Assembly (NCBI GenBank): GCA_020631865.1
Contig: JACKGS010000003.1
Location: forward strand, 1-64,000
Origin: Candidatus Nomurabacteria bacterium
Lineage (GTDB): Bacteria > Patescibacteriota > Saccharimonadia > Saccharimonadales > UBA7683
DNA: 64,000 bases
Direction: 5' to 3'
Part shown: positions 7,939-16,661 of the stretch, in pieces
Layout: each line of letters begins with the position of its first letter
Numbering within the stretch: the first letter of the stretch is position 1
Notes under the pieces: model-generated
Seen by the model: only the letters and a program-made list of their open reading frames with translations
Told to the model about the DNA's origin: nothing
Databases searched by the model: none
Made by a program: the position numbers and the translations under genes

Positions 7939-8639
7939 TAGTAATCCTTTTGGTCGTAAAAGTATTTTTGTTCAATAAAGCCGACACCTGGCTTACGTGC
8001 AAGATCAGTAATTTCGGTAATTGATTCAAATACCTTGTCTTTGGCTAGAAGCTCTTCATCACTAAGCCATTCATTGTGATGACCCTCCATGTCTGCAATC
8101 AGTTCTCCGCGCGGGTTCGTGCCGTGCACTAGGCAAAATATTTTATCTTCAAGCAGCTTATCCTCGCCCTCGGTGTAGTCCATTTTGTGATAAAAACCCG
8201 ATACCCGTAAGTCTGCCGTAATACCAGTTTCCTCCATTAGCTCGCGCGCTGCAGTTTCCAAAAGCGTTTCTCCCCAACCAACTTTACCAGTAGGACGACC
8301 CCAATAACCGTAGAATGGTTGCTTCAGCCGTTGTTGTGCTAAAATTTTCCCTTCATCATTTTCAATAATAAGTCCGACCGAAATTTTCGGCTGCTTTTCA
8401 ACCTCGTGCTTTTCGGTATCAAGACGATTGGCATACTCTTTACCTTTAATACTCAGTGCGTACTTGCCATCTTGCTTTTCAACATAGCCAAGCTCTACTA
8501 AACGATTAATATGAAATTTAAAGTGATCACTATCTAAACCCGTTGGCTTCTGTAGCTCAGCAAAACCTGCCGATGGATGAAACAGCAACTCCCTTAGTAT
8601 TGATGTCTGTGCAGAATGTACCTCAACTTCGTGACTCAT
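7938..8639 (-). CDS. Winged-helix plus Nudix hydrolase fusion
   Basis: A 233-residue two-domain protein. Residues 8-75 resemble a winged helix-turn-helix (ILRELLFHPSAGFAELQ, then HINRLVELGYVEK). Residues 85-220 are a Nudix hydrolase with a complete box at 118-140 (GKVGWGETLLETAARELMEE followed by TGI). Nudix enzymes hydrolyse nucleoside diphosphate derivatives. The wHTH may make it a transcriptional regulator sensing such a ligand, as in NrtR, although here the order is wHTH first. It is coupled to the HD hydrolase by a TAATG overlap. The start is preceded by AGGAG in the minus sense. Confidence 0.8.
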   Translation of the reverse strand: MSHEVEVHSAQTSILRELLFHPSAGFAELQKPTGLDSDHFKFHINRLVELGYVEKQDGKYALSIKGKEYANRLDTEKHEVEKQPKISVGLIIENDEGKILAQQRLKQPFYGYWGRPTGKVGWGETLLETAARELMEETGITADLRVSGFYHKMDYTEGEDKLLEDKIFCLVHGTNPRGELIADMEGHHNEWLSDEELLAKDKVFESITEITDLARKPGVGFIEQKYFYDQKDY

Positions 8640-8762
8640 AATATTACTCCTTATTTACAAGTGTAGAGTACCAGCCTAAAAACACAAAAACTAGGGAATC
8701 ACACTTCCGTTAGTATTAATAATTATGTGGCATATATTTTGAATACCTGATATAAAATAGTC

Positions 8763-9203
8763 ATGTCTACTGAGGCGCTACAACCAAAAGATCCTGTTGA
8801 ACTAGCTAGCATACGAGCCAAAGACACCGGCATGACTTGTGATGATTTCGAATCCACAACAAATGAAGAATGGATGTTGACCGAGTTAGTCTATGCAGCC
8901 AACGAACTTGGCTTTATCGGAACAAACTATTTTTTTAACGCAGTCAGAGGATTCATTTTCCCAAAACAATTTGACCAAAATAAACCAGTTAACTACCACT
9001 CGATAAATAATCTCACCGCTGAAGGGCCATTTGCTACGTATTCTAAAGTTAGTATTGGTAAAATCATTGGGACAGGAACCGTCAGGGCAGTTTGTCTAAC
9101 ATTTGATAAAGCAATTATGCTACCGCACTTTAAATCACTCGATGATGATGACATGCTATTTGTGCCCGTGCTTTCAATCAGCTCCATGACAGCTATCGAA
9201 TAA
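8763..9203 (+). CDS. Hypothetical protein
   Basis: A 146-residue soluble acidic protein with no motif I recognise. The first 60 residues look helical. The middle contains a hydrophobic KVSIGKIIGTGTVRAVCLTF stretch that could be beta strands. The ATG follows an AT-rich -10-like TATAAA by six bases, fitting a leaderless start. It is followed 43 bases later by another unknown gene in the same direction. Confidence 0.6.
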   Translation: MSTEALQPKDPVELASIRAKDTGMTCDDFESTTNEEWMLTELVYAANELGFIGTNYFFNAVRGFIFPKQFDQNKPVNYHSINNLTAEGPFATYSKVSIGKIIGTGTVRAVCLTFDKAIMLPHFKSLDDDDMLFVPVLSISSMTAIE

Positions 9204-9246
9204 TAACGGTTGTGCTTAATTTCTTATTGTGGAGTACAATTCATCC

Positions 9247-10137
9247 ATGAGTGAAAACAACTTAAATAGATTTGGTGAAACTTCAAATAACCAAAGGTTT
9301 AATGAATTAATCGACGCGATGATCATAGCTCAGACTCATTTAGTTACATATAGAGACCCTGAGTCAACGATCTTGATTTACAAAAATGAAATAGGAGAAC
9401 TGTATAATTTACTTGATGATAAGATTTTAACAATCACAAGTGACAATATTATCCTACCAGTCATAGAAGAGTCCGGTGATATCAGCGGATCGCAGATGAG
9501 TGCGGGCGCAGTAACCGGTAGTTTTAATTCTGTTTGCGCAGGCTTTGTTGGACTGTCTGAACTTGAAGAACCAGAGCCACTTTTAGGAATAAAACTATAT
9601 ATGGGAGAAAGTGAGTCAAATAGCGTAGTCGGCAGTAAACAATACCAATACTTCGCTTTTATACCTTTTGCAGGTGCCAGCATTCATATAGATGAAGATG
9701 TTTTAAGCGAATTTCAGCCTGAAATAGATGATGAAATCTGTCACAAAATAGATGATGCTTTACTTAACGAAACTATAAGTTTTCCAAAACTATTGGAGAT
9801 TTTTGAATATTTAATTGACCCAGAAATTGACGATGATGGCGACGCTATAGTTAGTTTGCGTCATGAAGTATATTTACGATATCTTAACAATCTTGCATCA
9901 TTTAACCACGTGACAGCGCTTGCAGGCTTTGGAATATCAAAGACAAACGGAGGGGTACAGCTTCACAAAACTAATGAAACAGAATTTATGCTAGAAGGTG
10001 CTTTTTCAGGGTTTGAGCTTTACAGTATAAATATTGATGAAGAATACCGTATTAAACTAGCGGTAACCGCAATCAATGAATACGGAGAGAAGGTAGCCGT
10101 ACTTGTTAGCGGAATTTCTGAAATTGAGCTTCACTAG
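9247..10137 (+). CDS. Hypothetical acidic protein
   Basis: A 296-residue acidic cytoplasmic protein, unrecognised. I choose ATG 9247 rather than GTG 9229 because TACAAT at 9235-9240 ends six bases before this ATG, the leaderless spacing used elsewhere here, while GTG 9229 would lie upstream of the -10 box. The first 60 residues are helical. The central part has alternating strands (FAFIPFAGASIHIDEDVL) and aspartate/glutamate-rich loops. No secretion signal is seen. Confidence 0.6.
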   Translation: MSENNLNRFGETSNNQRFNELIDAMIIAQTHLVTYRDPESTILIYKNEIGELYNLLDDKILTITSDNIILPVIEESGDISGSQMSAGAVTGSFNSVCAGFVGLSELEEPEPLLGIKLYMGESESNSVVGSKQYQYFAFIPFAGASIHIDEDVLSEFQPEIDDEICHKIDDALLNETISFPKLLEIFEYLIDPEIDDDGDAIVSLRHEVYLRYLNNLASFNHVTALAGFGISKTNGGVQLHKTNETEFMLEGAFSGFELYSINIDEEYRIKLAVTAINEYGEKVAVLVSGISEIELH

Positions 10138-10228
10138 TAGTAAATATACACAAAAATGGGTTCTGTACTTAATATCAGGTATCTAATATACACTTGCCTA
10201 CCGCTGAATTACCGTCCATAATTAAGAT

Positions 10229-11428
10229 ATGAAATCGAAGAACAACACCCCCAAGCCAGCAAGCAAATCATCCAGAAGCATATTGAGTATTGCCGTATCA
10301 ACATTGATACTTTTACTTATATTTGCACTAGGGATACTATTGGGAGACAGAGGCGTCCTGAATGGTGCGATATTTAACCCAAGAGGCAACCTTGACCTTC
10401 AGACATCTAATGAAATCTATGGCATTTTGAGCAAAAGCTTTGATGGTGAATTAAATTCTAATAATCTACAGCACGGATCGGCATCAGGAATAACAAATGC
10501 AACAGGCGATAGATACACCAGATATCTAAATCCAGAGCAAGCCAATACTACCAGACAAAGATCTCAGGGTGTTTCAATTGGTATCGGCATTGAGGTTGGT
10601 GTTAAAAATGGCCAACTTGTTGTTATTGCGCCCATAAGTGGCTCACCTGCAAAAGAAGCAGGTATACAGCCGGGGGATATAATTACTAAAATTGATAACG
10701 TAGCAGTAAGAGATATGACCGAGCAGCAAGCAAGCGCAGCTATCCGAGGCTCAGCCGGCTCTAACGTTGACTTAAAAATTATGCGGGGACAAGAAGAAAA
10801 GAATTTCTCTATTACTAGACGTCCTTTTGTAATTCCTAGCGTTGAAGCAAAAATTGATAGCAATAATATCGGAATATTAAAAATTAACACATTTGATGAC
10901 AACACCGGTAGACTCTCTAGAGCTGAAGTTGAAAAGTTTATAAATTCTCGAGTAAAAGGTATTGTTCTAGACATGCAAGATAATCCTGGCGGCTCAGTCA
11001 TTGCAGCCCGTGATGTACTTAGCCTTTGGGTTCCAGAAAATACCATTATCATGACAGAAAAGCGAAACTCTAAAGTTATCAGAACATATTCAACCAAAGG
11101 CAAGCCCATAGCTAAAGATATACCGACGGTTGTTACTCTAGATTCTGGAAGCGCAAGCGCCAGCGAGCTTGTGGCTGGTGCCTTAAGAGACTTAAAAGAT
11201 ATTCAAATTGTTGGCGAGCAATCTTTTGGTAAGGGTAGCGTGCAAGAACTACGGACACTATCTAACGGAGGAATGTTAATTTTTACAGTATCTAGGTGGT
11301 TCACCCCTGATGGCCATAGTATTGACGGTACCGGAATTACGCCAGATCAGAAAGTTAATGACCAAAACCAGTCTTCTAGTGCTACCCTAGATTTTGCAGT
11401 AAATTATCTTATAAAAAATACCCGTTAA
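10229..11428 (+). CDS. S41 C-terminal processing peptidase (CtpA-like)
   Basis: A 399-residue membrane-anchored serine protease. An N-terminal transmembrane segment spans about 18-38, a PDZ domain about 112-188 (GSPAKEAGIQPGDIITKID) and the S41 catalytic domain about 205-390. The Ser-Lys dyad is inferred at S310 in SGSASASEL and K335 in FGKGSVQ, matching the 25-residue spacing of E. coli Prc. It would cleave C-terminal tails of extracytoplasmic proteins. It is followed closely by a SHOCT protein, possibly in the same operon. Confidence 0.9.
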   Translation: MKSKNNTPKPASKSSRSILSIAVSTLILLLIFALGILLGDRGVLNGAIFNPRGNLDLQTSNEIYGILSKSFDGELNSNNLQHGSASGITNATGDRYTRYLNPEQANTTRQRSQGVSIGIGIEVGVKNGQLVVIAPISGSPAKEAGIQPGDIITKIDNVAVRDMTEQQASAAIRGSAGSNVDLKIMRGQEEKNFSITRRPFVIPSVEAKIDSNNIGILKINTFDDNTGRLSRAEVEKFINSRVKGIVLDMQDNPGGSVIAARDVLSLWVPENTIIMTEKRNSKVIRTYSTKGKPIAKDIPTVVTLDSGSASASELVAGALRDLKDIQIVGEQSFGKGSVQELRTLSNGGMLIFTVSRWFTPDGHSIDGTGITPDQKVNDQNQSSSATLDFAVNYLIKNTR

Positions 11429-11470
11429 CGATATATAATAATGGTACAGCATTAAAGATTGGAGTTTATT

Positions 11471-11704
11471 ATGTCACTAGGAAGAGCAAGATCCAGAAGA
11501 AGAGGAATGATCATGGGAGCAGCTATTAGCTCTTCTCGTGCTAAAAAAGCTGCGGCCAGCCAGCAAGCCCAGTCCACCCCACAGCCAGCAACACAAGAAG
11601 ACCCCTCGATTGCTCAACTTAAACAATTAGCCGAACTAAAAGATCAAGGCATCTTAACTCAAGAAGAATTTGATGCTAAGAAAAAGCAGATTCTTGGTAT
11701 ATAA
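11471..11704 (+). CDS. SHOCT-domain small protein
   Basis: A 77-residue basic protein. The C-terminal 30 residues form a SHOCT motif (IAQLKQLAELKDQGILTQEE, then FDAKKKQIL), a short helix pair typical of the ends of membrane or oligomerising proteins. The N-terminus is arginine-rich (RARSRRRGM), then alanine/glutamine-rich. The start is ATG 11471 because GGAG lies six bases upstream; an in-frame TTG at 11459 is less likely. Confidence 0.7.
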   Translation: MSLGRARSRRRGMIMGAAISSSRAKKAAASQQAQSTPQPATQEDPSIAQLKQLAELKDQGILTQEEFDAKKKQILGI

Positions 11705-11772
11705 ATTAATCCTCGTCGAAAAATATTGAGTATGTTACTTAGTTATACATTTTGTGGTGTTAAACTATAGTA

Positions 11773-14700
11773 ATGAACTTTGATGAATCATACGAGTTAT
11801 TAAATAACTCACAAAAACAGGCAGTAGAGGCACTCGACGGCCCGGTACTTGTTATTGCAGGGCCAGGAACAGGCAAGACGCAACTGCTGAGTATGCGTGT
11901 TGCTAATATTCTTAGAAAAACCGATACAGATGCTCGAAATATTTTATGCTTAACCTTCACTAACTTAGCCTCAGTAAATATGAGAGAACGCCTAAACTCC
12001 CTGACTGCTGGAGAGGGTAGGGATGTTTCTATAAAAACCTTTCATGCATTTGCCGCAGATATAATGAACAGCTATCCAGAAAAATTCTGGAATGGCGCAA
12101 ACCTACAAAGCGCCCCCGACGGTGTCCAGCTTAAAATTCTTCAAGAAATATTTGAACAACTTCCAAAAGACAGTCCATATGCGTCTATATTTGATGGACA
12201 TTTTACTCAGTTAAATAAAGCCAGTGAAGCAATTAAATTAACCAAAGAGGCCGGACTTACTCCAGAAAAATTAAAAGCAATATTACAGTTCAATCTTGCA
12301 TATATCGATACTATTGAACAGCAAATGGTAGATGCGCTAGAGCCAACCCTGAGCTATAAAAAAATTCCTGAATTAGTTATAGAAATCTCTAAGCTTCCAA
12401 CACAAAATATAGATTCAACTTTAGCCCCACTTTTAGAACTAGCTACAGTTATTCAAGAAGGATTAGATTTTGCAGTTCAAGCAGATGAAGACACTAACAA
12501 AACTAAAAATGTTGGTGAATGGAAGAAACGATGGGTTCAAAAAGTAGGCGACAAAAAGGGCATGCACAAAATAAAAAAGGCATGTGCTAAATGGCTAGAA
12601 CTTGCAGAAATTTATGGCACCTATCGTGAAAAGCTTCACCGACAAGGATTTTACGATTACTCCGACATGTTGCTAGAGGTGATAGTACAACTAGAGCAAG
12701 ATCCAGAGCTACTAAGTGATATTCAAGAAAAATACAACTATGTTTTAATAGATGAATTTCAAGACAGTAACTCTGCACAACTACGCCTTGCGCACCTTGT
12801 AGCAGATCACCACAGTTCAGATGGATTACCAAATATTATGGCGGTTGGCGATGACGATCAATCTATTTATGGATTCAATGGCGCAGAGCTCAATAACCTA
12901 TTGTATTTCAATCGAACCTTCACAAAAGTTGAAACAATAGTTTTGACTGAAAACTACCGCTCATCACAAGCCATTCTAGATTGTGCCGAACAAACTATTG
13001 CCCAGTGTCAAGATAGACTTGTAACCAGACTGTCTCACTTATCAAAACAGCTCATTGCAAAAAATCCTCCAACCAGTGCCAGTACTATTATTCATAATAT
13101 TTATGATGATATCGACCAGCAATATAGTGCAGTGGCTAATGAAATTCATGAATATAATACCTCTAATCCAGAAAAGTCCGTTGCCGTTCTGGCGCGCCAA
13201 AATAATAGCCTGGTTCAACTTGCCAGCATATTTAATAAGCTTGGTACTCCAATCTCATTTGAAAAATCACAGAATATATTAGACCTGCCAGTCATTCAAT
13301 TAATCCACCTGATATTTAAGACAATCAGCGCCATTAACCACGGAGACGAAGTATCGGTAAGTGCATTTTTATCAGAACTACTCCCACATCCTGTATGGAA
13401 TATTCCTTCAGAAACACTGTGGCAAATTGCTAAAGAAAACCGCTATGAGCACACTTGGCTTGAAGCAATTAAGATTATGCCCGAAACTGAATCTATCGCA
13501 AATTGGCTAGAACAACTAGCCAGAGAATCGACTTACGAACCATTGGATATTCTATTAGAAAAGATTTTAGGCATCAGGACCATGGAAGAACTTGAATATC
13601 AAAGTCCTCTCAAAAATTATTATATTGAAAATAGCGGTGAAGAAATAAATTTTGAATACTTAAAAACACTCTCGGGTATAAGAACTCTACGCAGTGCAGT
13701 AAAAGATGCCAGCCCTGAAGATACTGCCGAGATAAACGACTGGTTAAATTATATCGAGACCATGAAGGCCAATAGTCAAATATTGTCAGACCAATCTATA
13801 TTTTTAAATGATGGTAATGCCGTTGAATTGCTTACTGTACATAAAGCTAAAGGGCTGGAGTTTGATAGAGTCTATATTATTGATACGCAAGATACTATAT
13901 GGAGACCTAAAGCCGAGACTAACTCTCCGCCTGCAAATCTACCCTTGCGTCCACCCCTAGAAACTATGGATGATTACACTAGATTAATGTACGTCGCCAT
14001 GACTAGAGCAAAACAAGATCTAATCGTCACCAGCTTCAGGTTTAATACCAAAGGAGATGAAGTGCTTTCCACATCTTTGGTGTCTCATATTAAAAGTAGT
14101 AACATCATAAGCGATACACATGATGCGGTTGATACACTTGAAAATTCCATTTCCTGGCCTAGACTCTCAAACGCCACCGAAAAAGAACTTCTAAATCCAA
14201 TTCTGAACAATTTTACAATAAATGCTACAAATTTAATAAACTTTTTAGATGTCACCAACGGCGGCACAGATTCCTTTTTAACAAAAAACCTGCTTCGTCT
14301 TCCTGATGTCAAAAATGAACAGATGAGCCACGGAACAGCCATGCACTACGCATTGGAGCTAGGCCAAAAGTTGACTAACAAGAATTCGTTTTCTTTGCAG
14401 GCAGTGATTGATGAATATCTATCGAAACTAAAGAAAGAAAAGCTGCCCCCAAATCGATACGATGTTCAAGCAAAAGAAGGTGAAAGAATCATCAAATACT
14501 TATTTGAAAATCTCGAATACCAGCTACCGAAAAACTCTATGTCTGAAAAGTCTCTACAAAAAATTCAAATAGGAGAAGCGATAATTGGCGGTAAATTAGA
14601 CCGAATAGATATAATTGACGAAAATCATCTTAGAATAGTCGACTATAAAACCGGCAAGCCACTACATAGTTTTGAAACTAAAGATAAAATAAAATCCATT

Positions 14701-15000
14701 CAAGCCTGGAAGCATAAATTACAACTAACATTTTATGCATTACTGGCTAAAAATCACCCTGAATTTAACATGTTTAAAGATATAGAAGGGCAGATGGTTT
14801 ATTTGCACGCAGAAAAACCCAATGAGTTAACCCTTTCATACGCCCCAACTGATGAAGATATCGATAGACTTTCTAGGCTCATTCAGTCTACCTGGAGTGC
14901 AATTATGCAATATCAGTTACCCGACTCATCTCAATACGAACAGAGCATTGAAGGTATTCATCAATTCGAACAATATATGCTTGACAATTATAAAATATAG
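11773..15000 (+). CDS. UvrD/Rep-type helicase fused to RecB-like nuclease
   Basis: A 1075-residue DNA repair enzyme. Superfamily 1 helicase motifs appear in order: motif I GPGTGKTQ at 30-37, motif II VLIDEFQDSN, motif III GDDDQSIYGFNGA, motif IV ENYRSS, motif V VHKAKGLEFD and motif VI YVAMTRAKQDL. The last 200 residues contain a PD-(D/E)XK nuclease core (GGKLDRIDII and RIVDYKTGK), as in AddB/AdnAB. It would unwind and resect DNA ends. An insertion of about 200 residues before the DEFQD motif corresponds to the 1B region. It stands alone as a single gene, with no RecC/AddA partner nearby. Confidence 0.9.
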   Translation: MNFDESYELLNNSQKQAVEALDGPVLVIAGPGTGKTQLLSMRVANILRKTDTDARNILCLTFTNLASVNMRERLNSLTAGEGRDVSIKTFHAFAADIMNSYPEKFWNGANLQSAPDGVQLKILQEIFEQLPKDSPYASIFDGHFTQLNKASEAIKLTKEAGLTPEKLKAILQFNLAYIDTIEQQMVDALEPTLSYKKIPELVIEISKLPTQNIDSTLAPLLELATVIQEGLDFAVQADEDTNKTKNVGEWKKRWVQKVGDKKGMHKIKKACAKWLELAEIYGTYREKLHRQGFYDYSDMLLEVIVQLEQDPELLSDIQEKYNYVLIDEFQDSNSAQLRLAHLVADHHSSDGLPNIMAVGDDDQSIYGFNGAELNNLLYFNRTFTKVETIVLTENYRSSQAILDCAEQTIAQCQDRLVTRLSHLSKQLIAKNPPTSASTIIHNIYDDIDQQYSAVANEIHEYNTSNPEKSVAVLARQNNSLVQLASIFNKLGTPISFEKSQNILDLPVIQLIHLIFKTISAINHGDEVSVSAFLSELLPHPVWNIPSETLWQIAKENRYEHTWLEAIKIMPETESIANWLEQLARESTYEPLDILLEKILGIRTMEELEYQSPLKNYYIENSGEEINFEYLKTLSGIRTLRSAVKDASPEDTAEINDWLNYIETMKANSQILSDQSIFLNDGNAVELLTVHKAKGLEFDRVYIIDTQDTIWRPKAETNSPPANLPLRPPLETMDDYTRLMYVAMTRAKQDLIVTSFRFNTKGDEVLSTSLVSHIKSSNIISDTHDAVDTLENSISWPRLSNATEKELLNPILNNFTINATNLINFLDVTNGGTDSFLTKNLLRLPDVKNEQMSHGTAMHYALELGQKLTNKNSFSLQAVIDEYLSKLKKEKLPPNRYDVQAKEGERIIKYLFENLEYQLPKNSMSEKSLQKIQIGEAIIGGKLDRIDIIDENHLRIVDYKTGKPLHSFETKDKIKSIQAWKHKLQLTFYALLAKNHPEFNMFKDIEGQMVYLHAEKPNELTLSYAPTDEDIDRLSRLIQSTWSAIMQYQLPDSSQYEQSIEGIHQFEQYMLDNYKI

Positions 15001-15063
15001 GAGTATAATAATAAGAGTGCTTGAGCGCTATTTTTTTCGCTCGCACGGACTTTGACAGGTAAG

Positions 15064-15236
15064 ATTTTCCGGAAACTAACAAAACGCTTCGCTCAAGTTT
15101 CATGTATCAATTAACAGGCAGCAAAGATGCCACAAGGCTTAAGTAACATGTTCCTTGCGACCTGATACCTCTATGATACTTGCTCCTTGAAACTTGATAC
15201 ATAAAGCGTAGCGCTGTGTTTGTTTCCGGAAAATAC
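15064..15236. repeat. Long imperfect inverted repeat, miniature-element-like
   Basis: TTTTCCGGAAACTAACA... at about 15064-15110 is mirrored by ...TGTTTGTTTCCGGAAAA at about 15193-15236, with ATGTATCAA and TTGATACAT also mirrored. The interior repeats TGATAC several times. It lies between the helicase gene and the tRNA genes and has no coding content. The form suggests a miniature inverted-repeat element or a structured RNA. Confidence 0.55.
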
Positions 15237-15249
15237 TTCGGGACATATT

Positions 15250-15295
15250 GTCGACACCGAGGATATAAAACCTCCTCCTGCACCTCGGTGTCGAC
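15250..15295. repeat. 13-bp perfect inverted repeat hairpin
   Basis: GTCGACACCGAGG (15250-15262) is perfectly complementary to CCTCGGTGTCGAC (15283-15295) with a 20-base loop. There is no T tract, so it is not a standard terminator. It lies between the longer inverted repeat and the tRNA pair. Confidence 0.6.
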
Positions 15296-15378
15296 TTCAA
15301 TCTGGATCTAATTTTAGACAAGGGGTATTCTAGCTACTGCTTCGCGCTGGTTGGAATATAGTCTAGAATAATGATCCA

Positions 15379-15460
15379 CGGGATGTAGCTTAAGACACCA
15401 AAGTGTCTGGTAGAGCGCCCCTCCAAAGAGGGGAGGCGAGGTTCGAACCCTCCATCCCGA
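15379..15460 (+). tRNA. tRNA-Trp(CCA)-like gene with D-loop insertion
   Basis: The acceptor CGGGATG pairs with CATCCCG, discriminator A. The D stem GCTT/GAGC is separated by an enlarged loop holding the palindrome gacaccaaagtgtc. The sequence CTCCAAA is the usual tRNA-Trp anticodon loop (CCA), and the T loop is TTCGAAC. However, the anticodon stem pairs best as CCCCT/AGGGG around only six bases, and the T stem shows four pairs. It is either a divergent functional tRNA, a read error of one or two bases, or a decaying copy. Confidence 0.55.
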
Positions 15461-15462
15461 CT

Positions 15463-15533
15463 GAGTGCATAGCTTAATGGCAAAGCGTATCGTTCATCAC
15501 GATAAGATACAGGTTCGATTCCTGTTGCATTCG
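15463..15533 (+). tRNA. tRNA with CAT anticodon (Met-type)
   Basis: A complete cloverleaf: acceptor GAGTGCA/TGCATTC, D stem GCTT/AAGC, anticodon stem TATCG/CGATA with loop TTCATCA, T stem ACAGG/CCTGT with loop TTCGATT, discriminator G. The anticodon CAT indicates methionine (or Ile2 after lysidine modification). Position 1 pairs with 72, so it is not an initiator. Base 37 is C rather than the usual A. CCA is not encoded. It starts two bases after the preceding tRNA-like gene. Confidence 0.7.
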
Positions 15534-15647
15534 CTATCTCTGAGTTCTTGGAATTAACCAAGATGTGACTCCACACCCACAGAGCGCCTAGCGCTCCTCA
15601 GAGACATTTCTTGTCCACGTCACTGAAACCTAAGTAGGTGACACGAT

Positions 15648-15662
15648 CCTCCCGAAAGGAGG
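15648..15662 (+). promoter_or_regulatory. Shine-Dalgarno-sequestering hairpin
   Basis: CCTCC (15648-15652) pairs with the Shine-Dalgarno GGAGG (15658-15662) across a CGAAA loop, just before ATG 15667. A hairpin hiding a perfect ribosome site suggests translational control or simply a strong local structure. Confidence 0.5.
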
Positions 15663-15666
15663 TGAA

Positions 15667-15822
15667 ATGGCAAACCGAGATGATTACCGTCGTGCAGCGG
15701 ACGCTGTGCAACGTGGCAATGCCACGAAGCAACAGCGCGAGCTGAACGATCGTGCAGCCAAGCAGGCTGGCAGCATGGGCAACGACGCCCGCGCTGCACA
15801 ACGCGGTCAAAAGCGCTGGTAA
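15667..15822 (+). CDS. Small basic protein, 51 residues
   Basis: A 51-residue frame starting MANRDDYRRAADAVQRGN and ending GQKRW before TAA. AAAGGAGGTGAA precedes the ATG, one of the best ribosome sites in the window. It is rich in Ala, Arg, Gln and Asn, predicted helical, and has no membrane segment. GC content is well above the neighbours, as in the cassettes at 4.3-6.3 and 29.0-29.9 kb. It is followed by GC-rich palindromes (GGACGCGTCC, CCCGCGCGGG). Function unknown. Confidence 0.55.
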   Translation: MANRDDYRRAADAVQRGNATKQQRELNDRAAKQAGSMGNDARAAQRGQKRW

Positions 15823-15985
15823 CAACTTGAAATTTGCTGGTGGACGCGTCCCGAAGGCGCAGCGGTTGAGAGCGGCACTTCGCCAGCTCCCGCGCGGGTA
15901 TCTTACCTGTCCATCATTCAGAACTGATAAATTTTGTCAGCTGTGAATGATGAAATATTAATTTCAGTAAATTAGTCTTAATTTA
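15823..15985. other. Structured non-coding stretch with 9-bp inverted repeat
   Basis: After the small ORF come the palindromes GGACGCGTCC and CCCGCGCGGG. Then CATCATTCA (15912-15920) pairs with TGAATGATG (15944-15952), reinforced by inner CTGA/TCAG pairs. It may terminate both converging transcripts. No coding potential is seen. Confidence 0.45.
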
Positions 15986-16615
15986 TTACTGTTGTGAGTC
16001 AATACTCTTACTGTCGTCGTGCTCAGCCCAAGCAAGCTCCGCCTCTCTGTACAGGCAGGCTTGGTGATGAGCCAGTAAAATATAAGTGTATCTTGCCCCA
16101 ATTTGCATTGCAGACTTCAGATGGCTAGGTTCGTTGTTAAGTATTTGATAATCTGCTTCGATAAATCCCCTCAATTGTTCAGTTTGCTTTACGGTAGAGG
16201 CGGTCATACAGTTCATCCAATGCTCTAAATCAATCATATCTAATGCAGACAATGTATCTGTATATTGTACAGTTAAATCAGGTAATCGATTATTAGCAGA
16301 ACTAGCCTCAAGCGCTCTTATAGCAATTGTAGCACCCCTATAATAGTGGTTCATCGTAGAATTGTTATGTTCTGAAACTAGCATGCTATTAGCTCTAATT
16401 ACGCTAAATTCGCTTAATTTTCTAAAGAGCCCTGGGTAATCACGTCTATACAGCTCTTCGGCTACTGCAAACATCTCTTCATTCTGATAACTACGCTGAG
16501 ACATCCAGTAGCACTCGGCACCTTCATTAAATACGACGCTTAGAATGTGTGGTAACGCAACTTCTTCAGAAGGATTTGCTTGCCATAAATCATAACCAAA
16601 TTCCATTTTGCTCAT
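15986..16615 (-). CDS. Hypothetical helical protein
   Basis: A 209-residue soluble, mostly helical protein with no motif I recognise. Short aromatic clusters occur (CYWMSQRSY, HYYRGA). The stop falls next to the structured 15.8-15.98 kb region. It is divergently oriented from the Dus gene, with 46 bases between the starts. Confidence 0.55.
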   Translation of the reverse strand: MSKMEFGYDLWQANPSEEVALPHILSVVFNEGAECYWMSQRSYQNEEMFAVAEELYRRDYPGLFRKLSEFSVIRANSMLVSEHNNSTMNHYYRGATIAIRALEASSANNRLPDLTVQYTDTLSALDMIDLEHWMNCMTASTVKQTEQLRGFIEADYQILNNEPSHLKSAMQIGARYTYILLAHHQACLYREAELAWAEHDDSKSIDSQQ

Positions 16616-16661
16616 TCATATTAATTTACAGTAAAATACGAAAAAATGCTATAATATAATT

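Noticed and set aside
15334..15576. Minus-strand ORF of 80 residues
   Set aside because: It runs antisense through both tRNA genes; the GIEPVSYRD and GGFEPRLPS strings are the usual antisense-tRNA translations.
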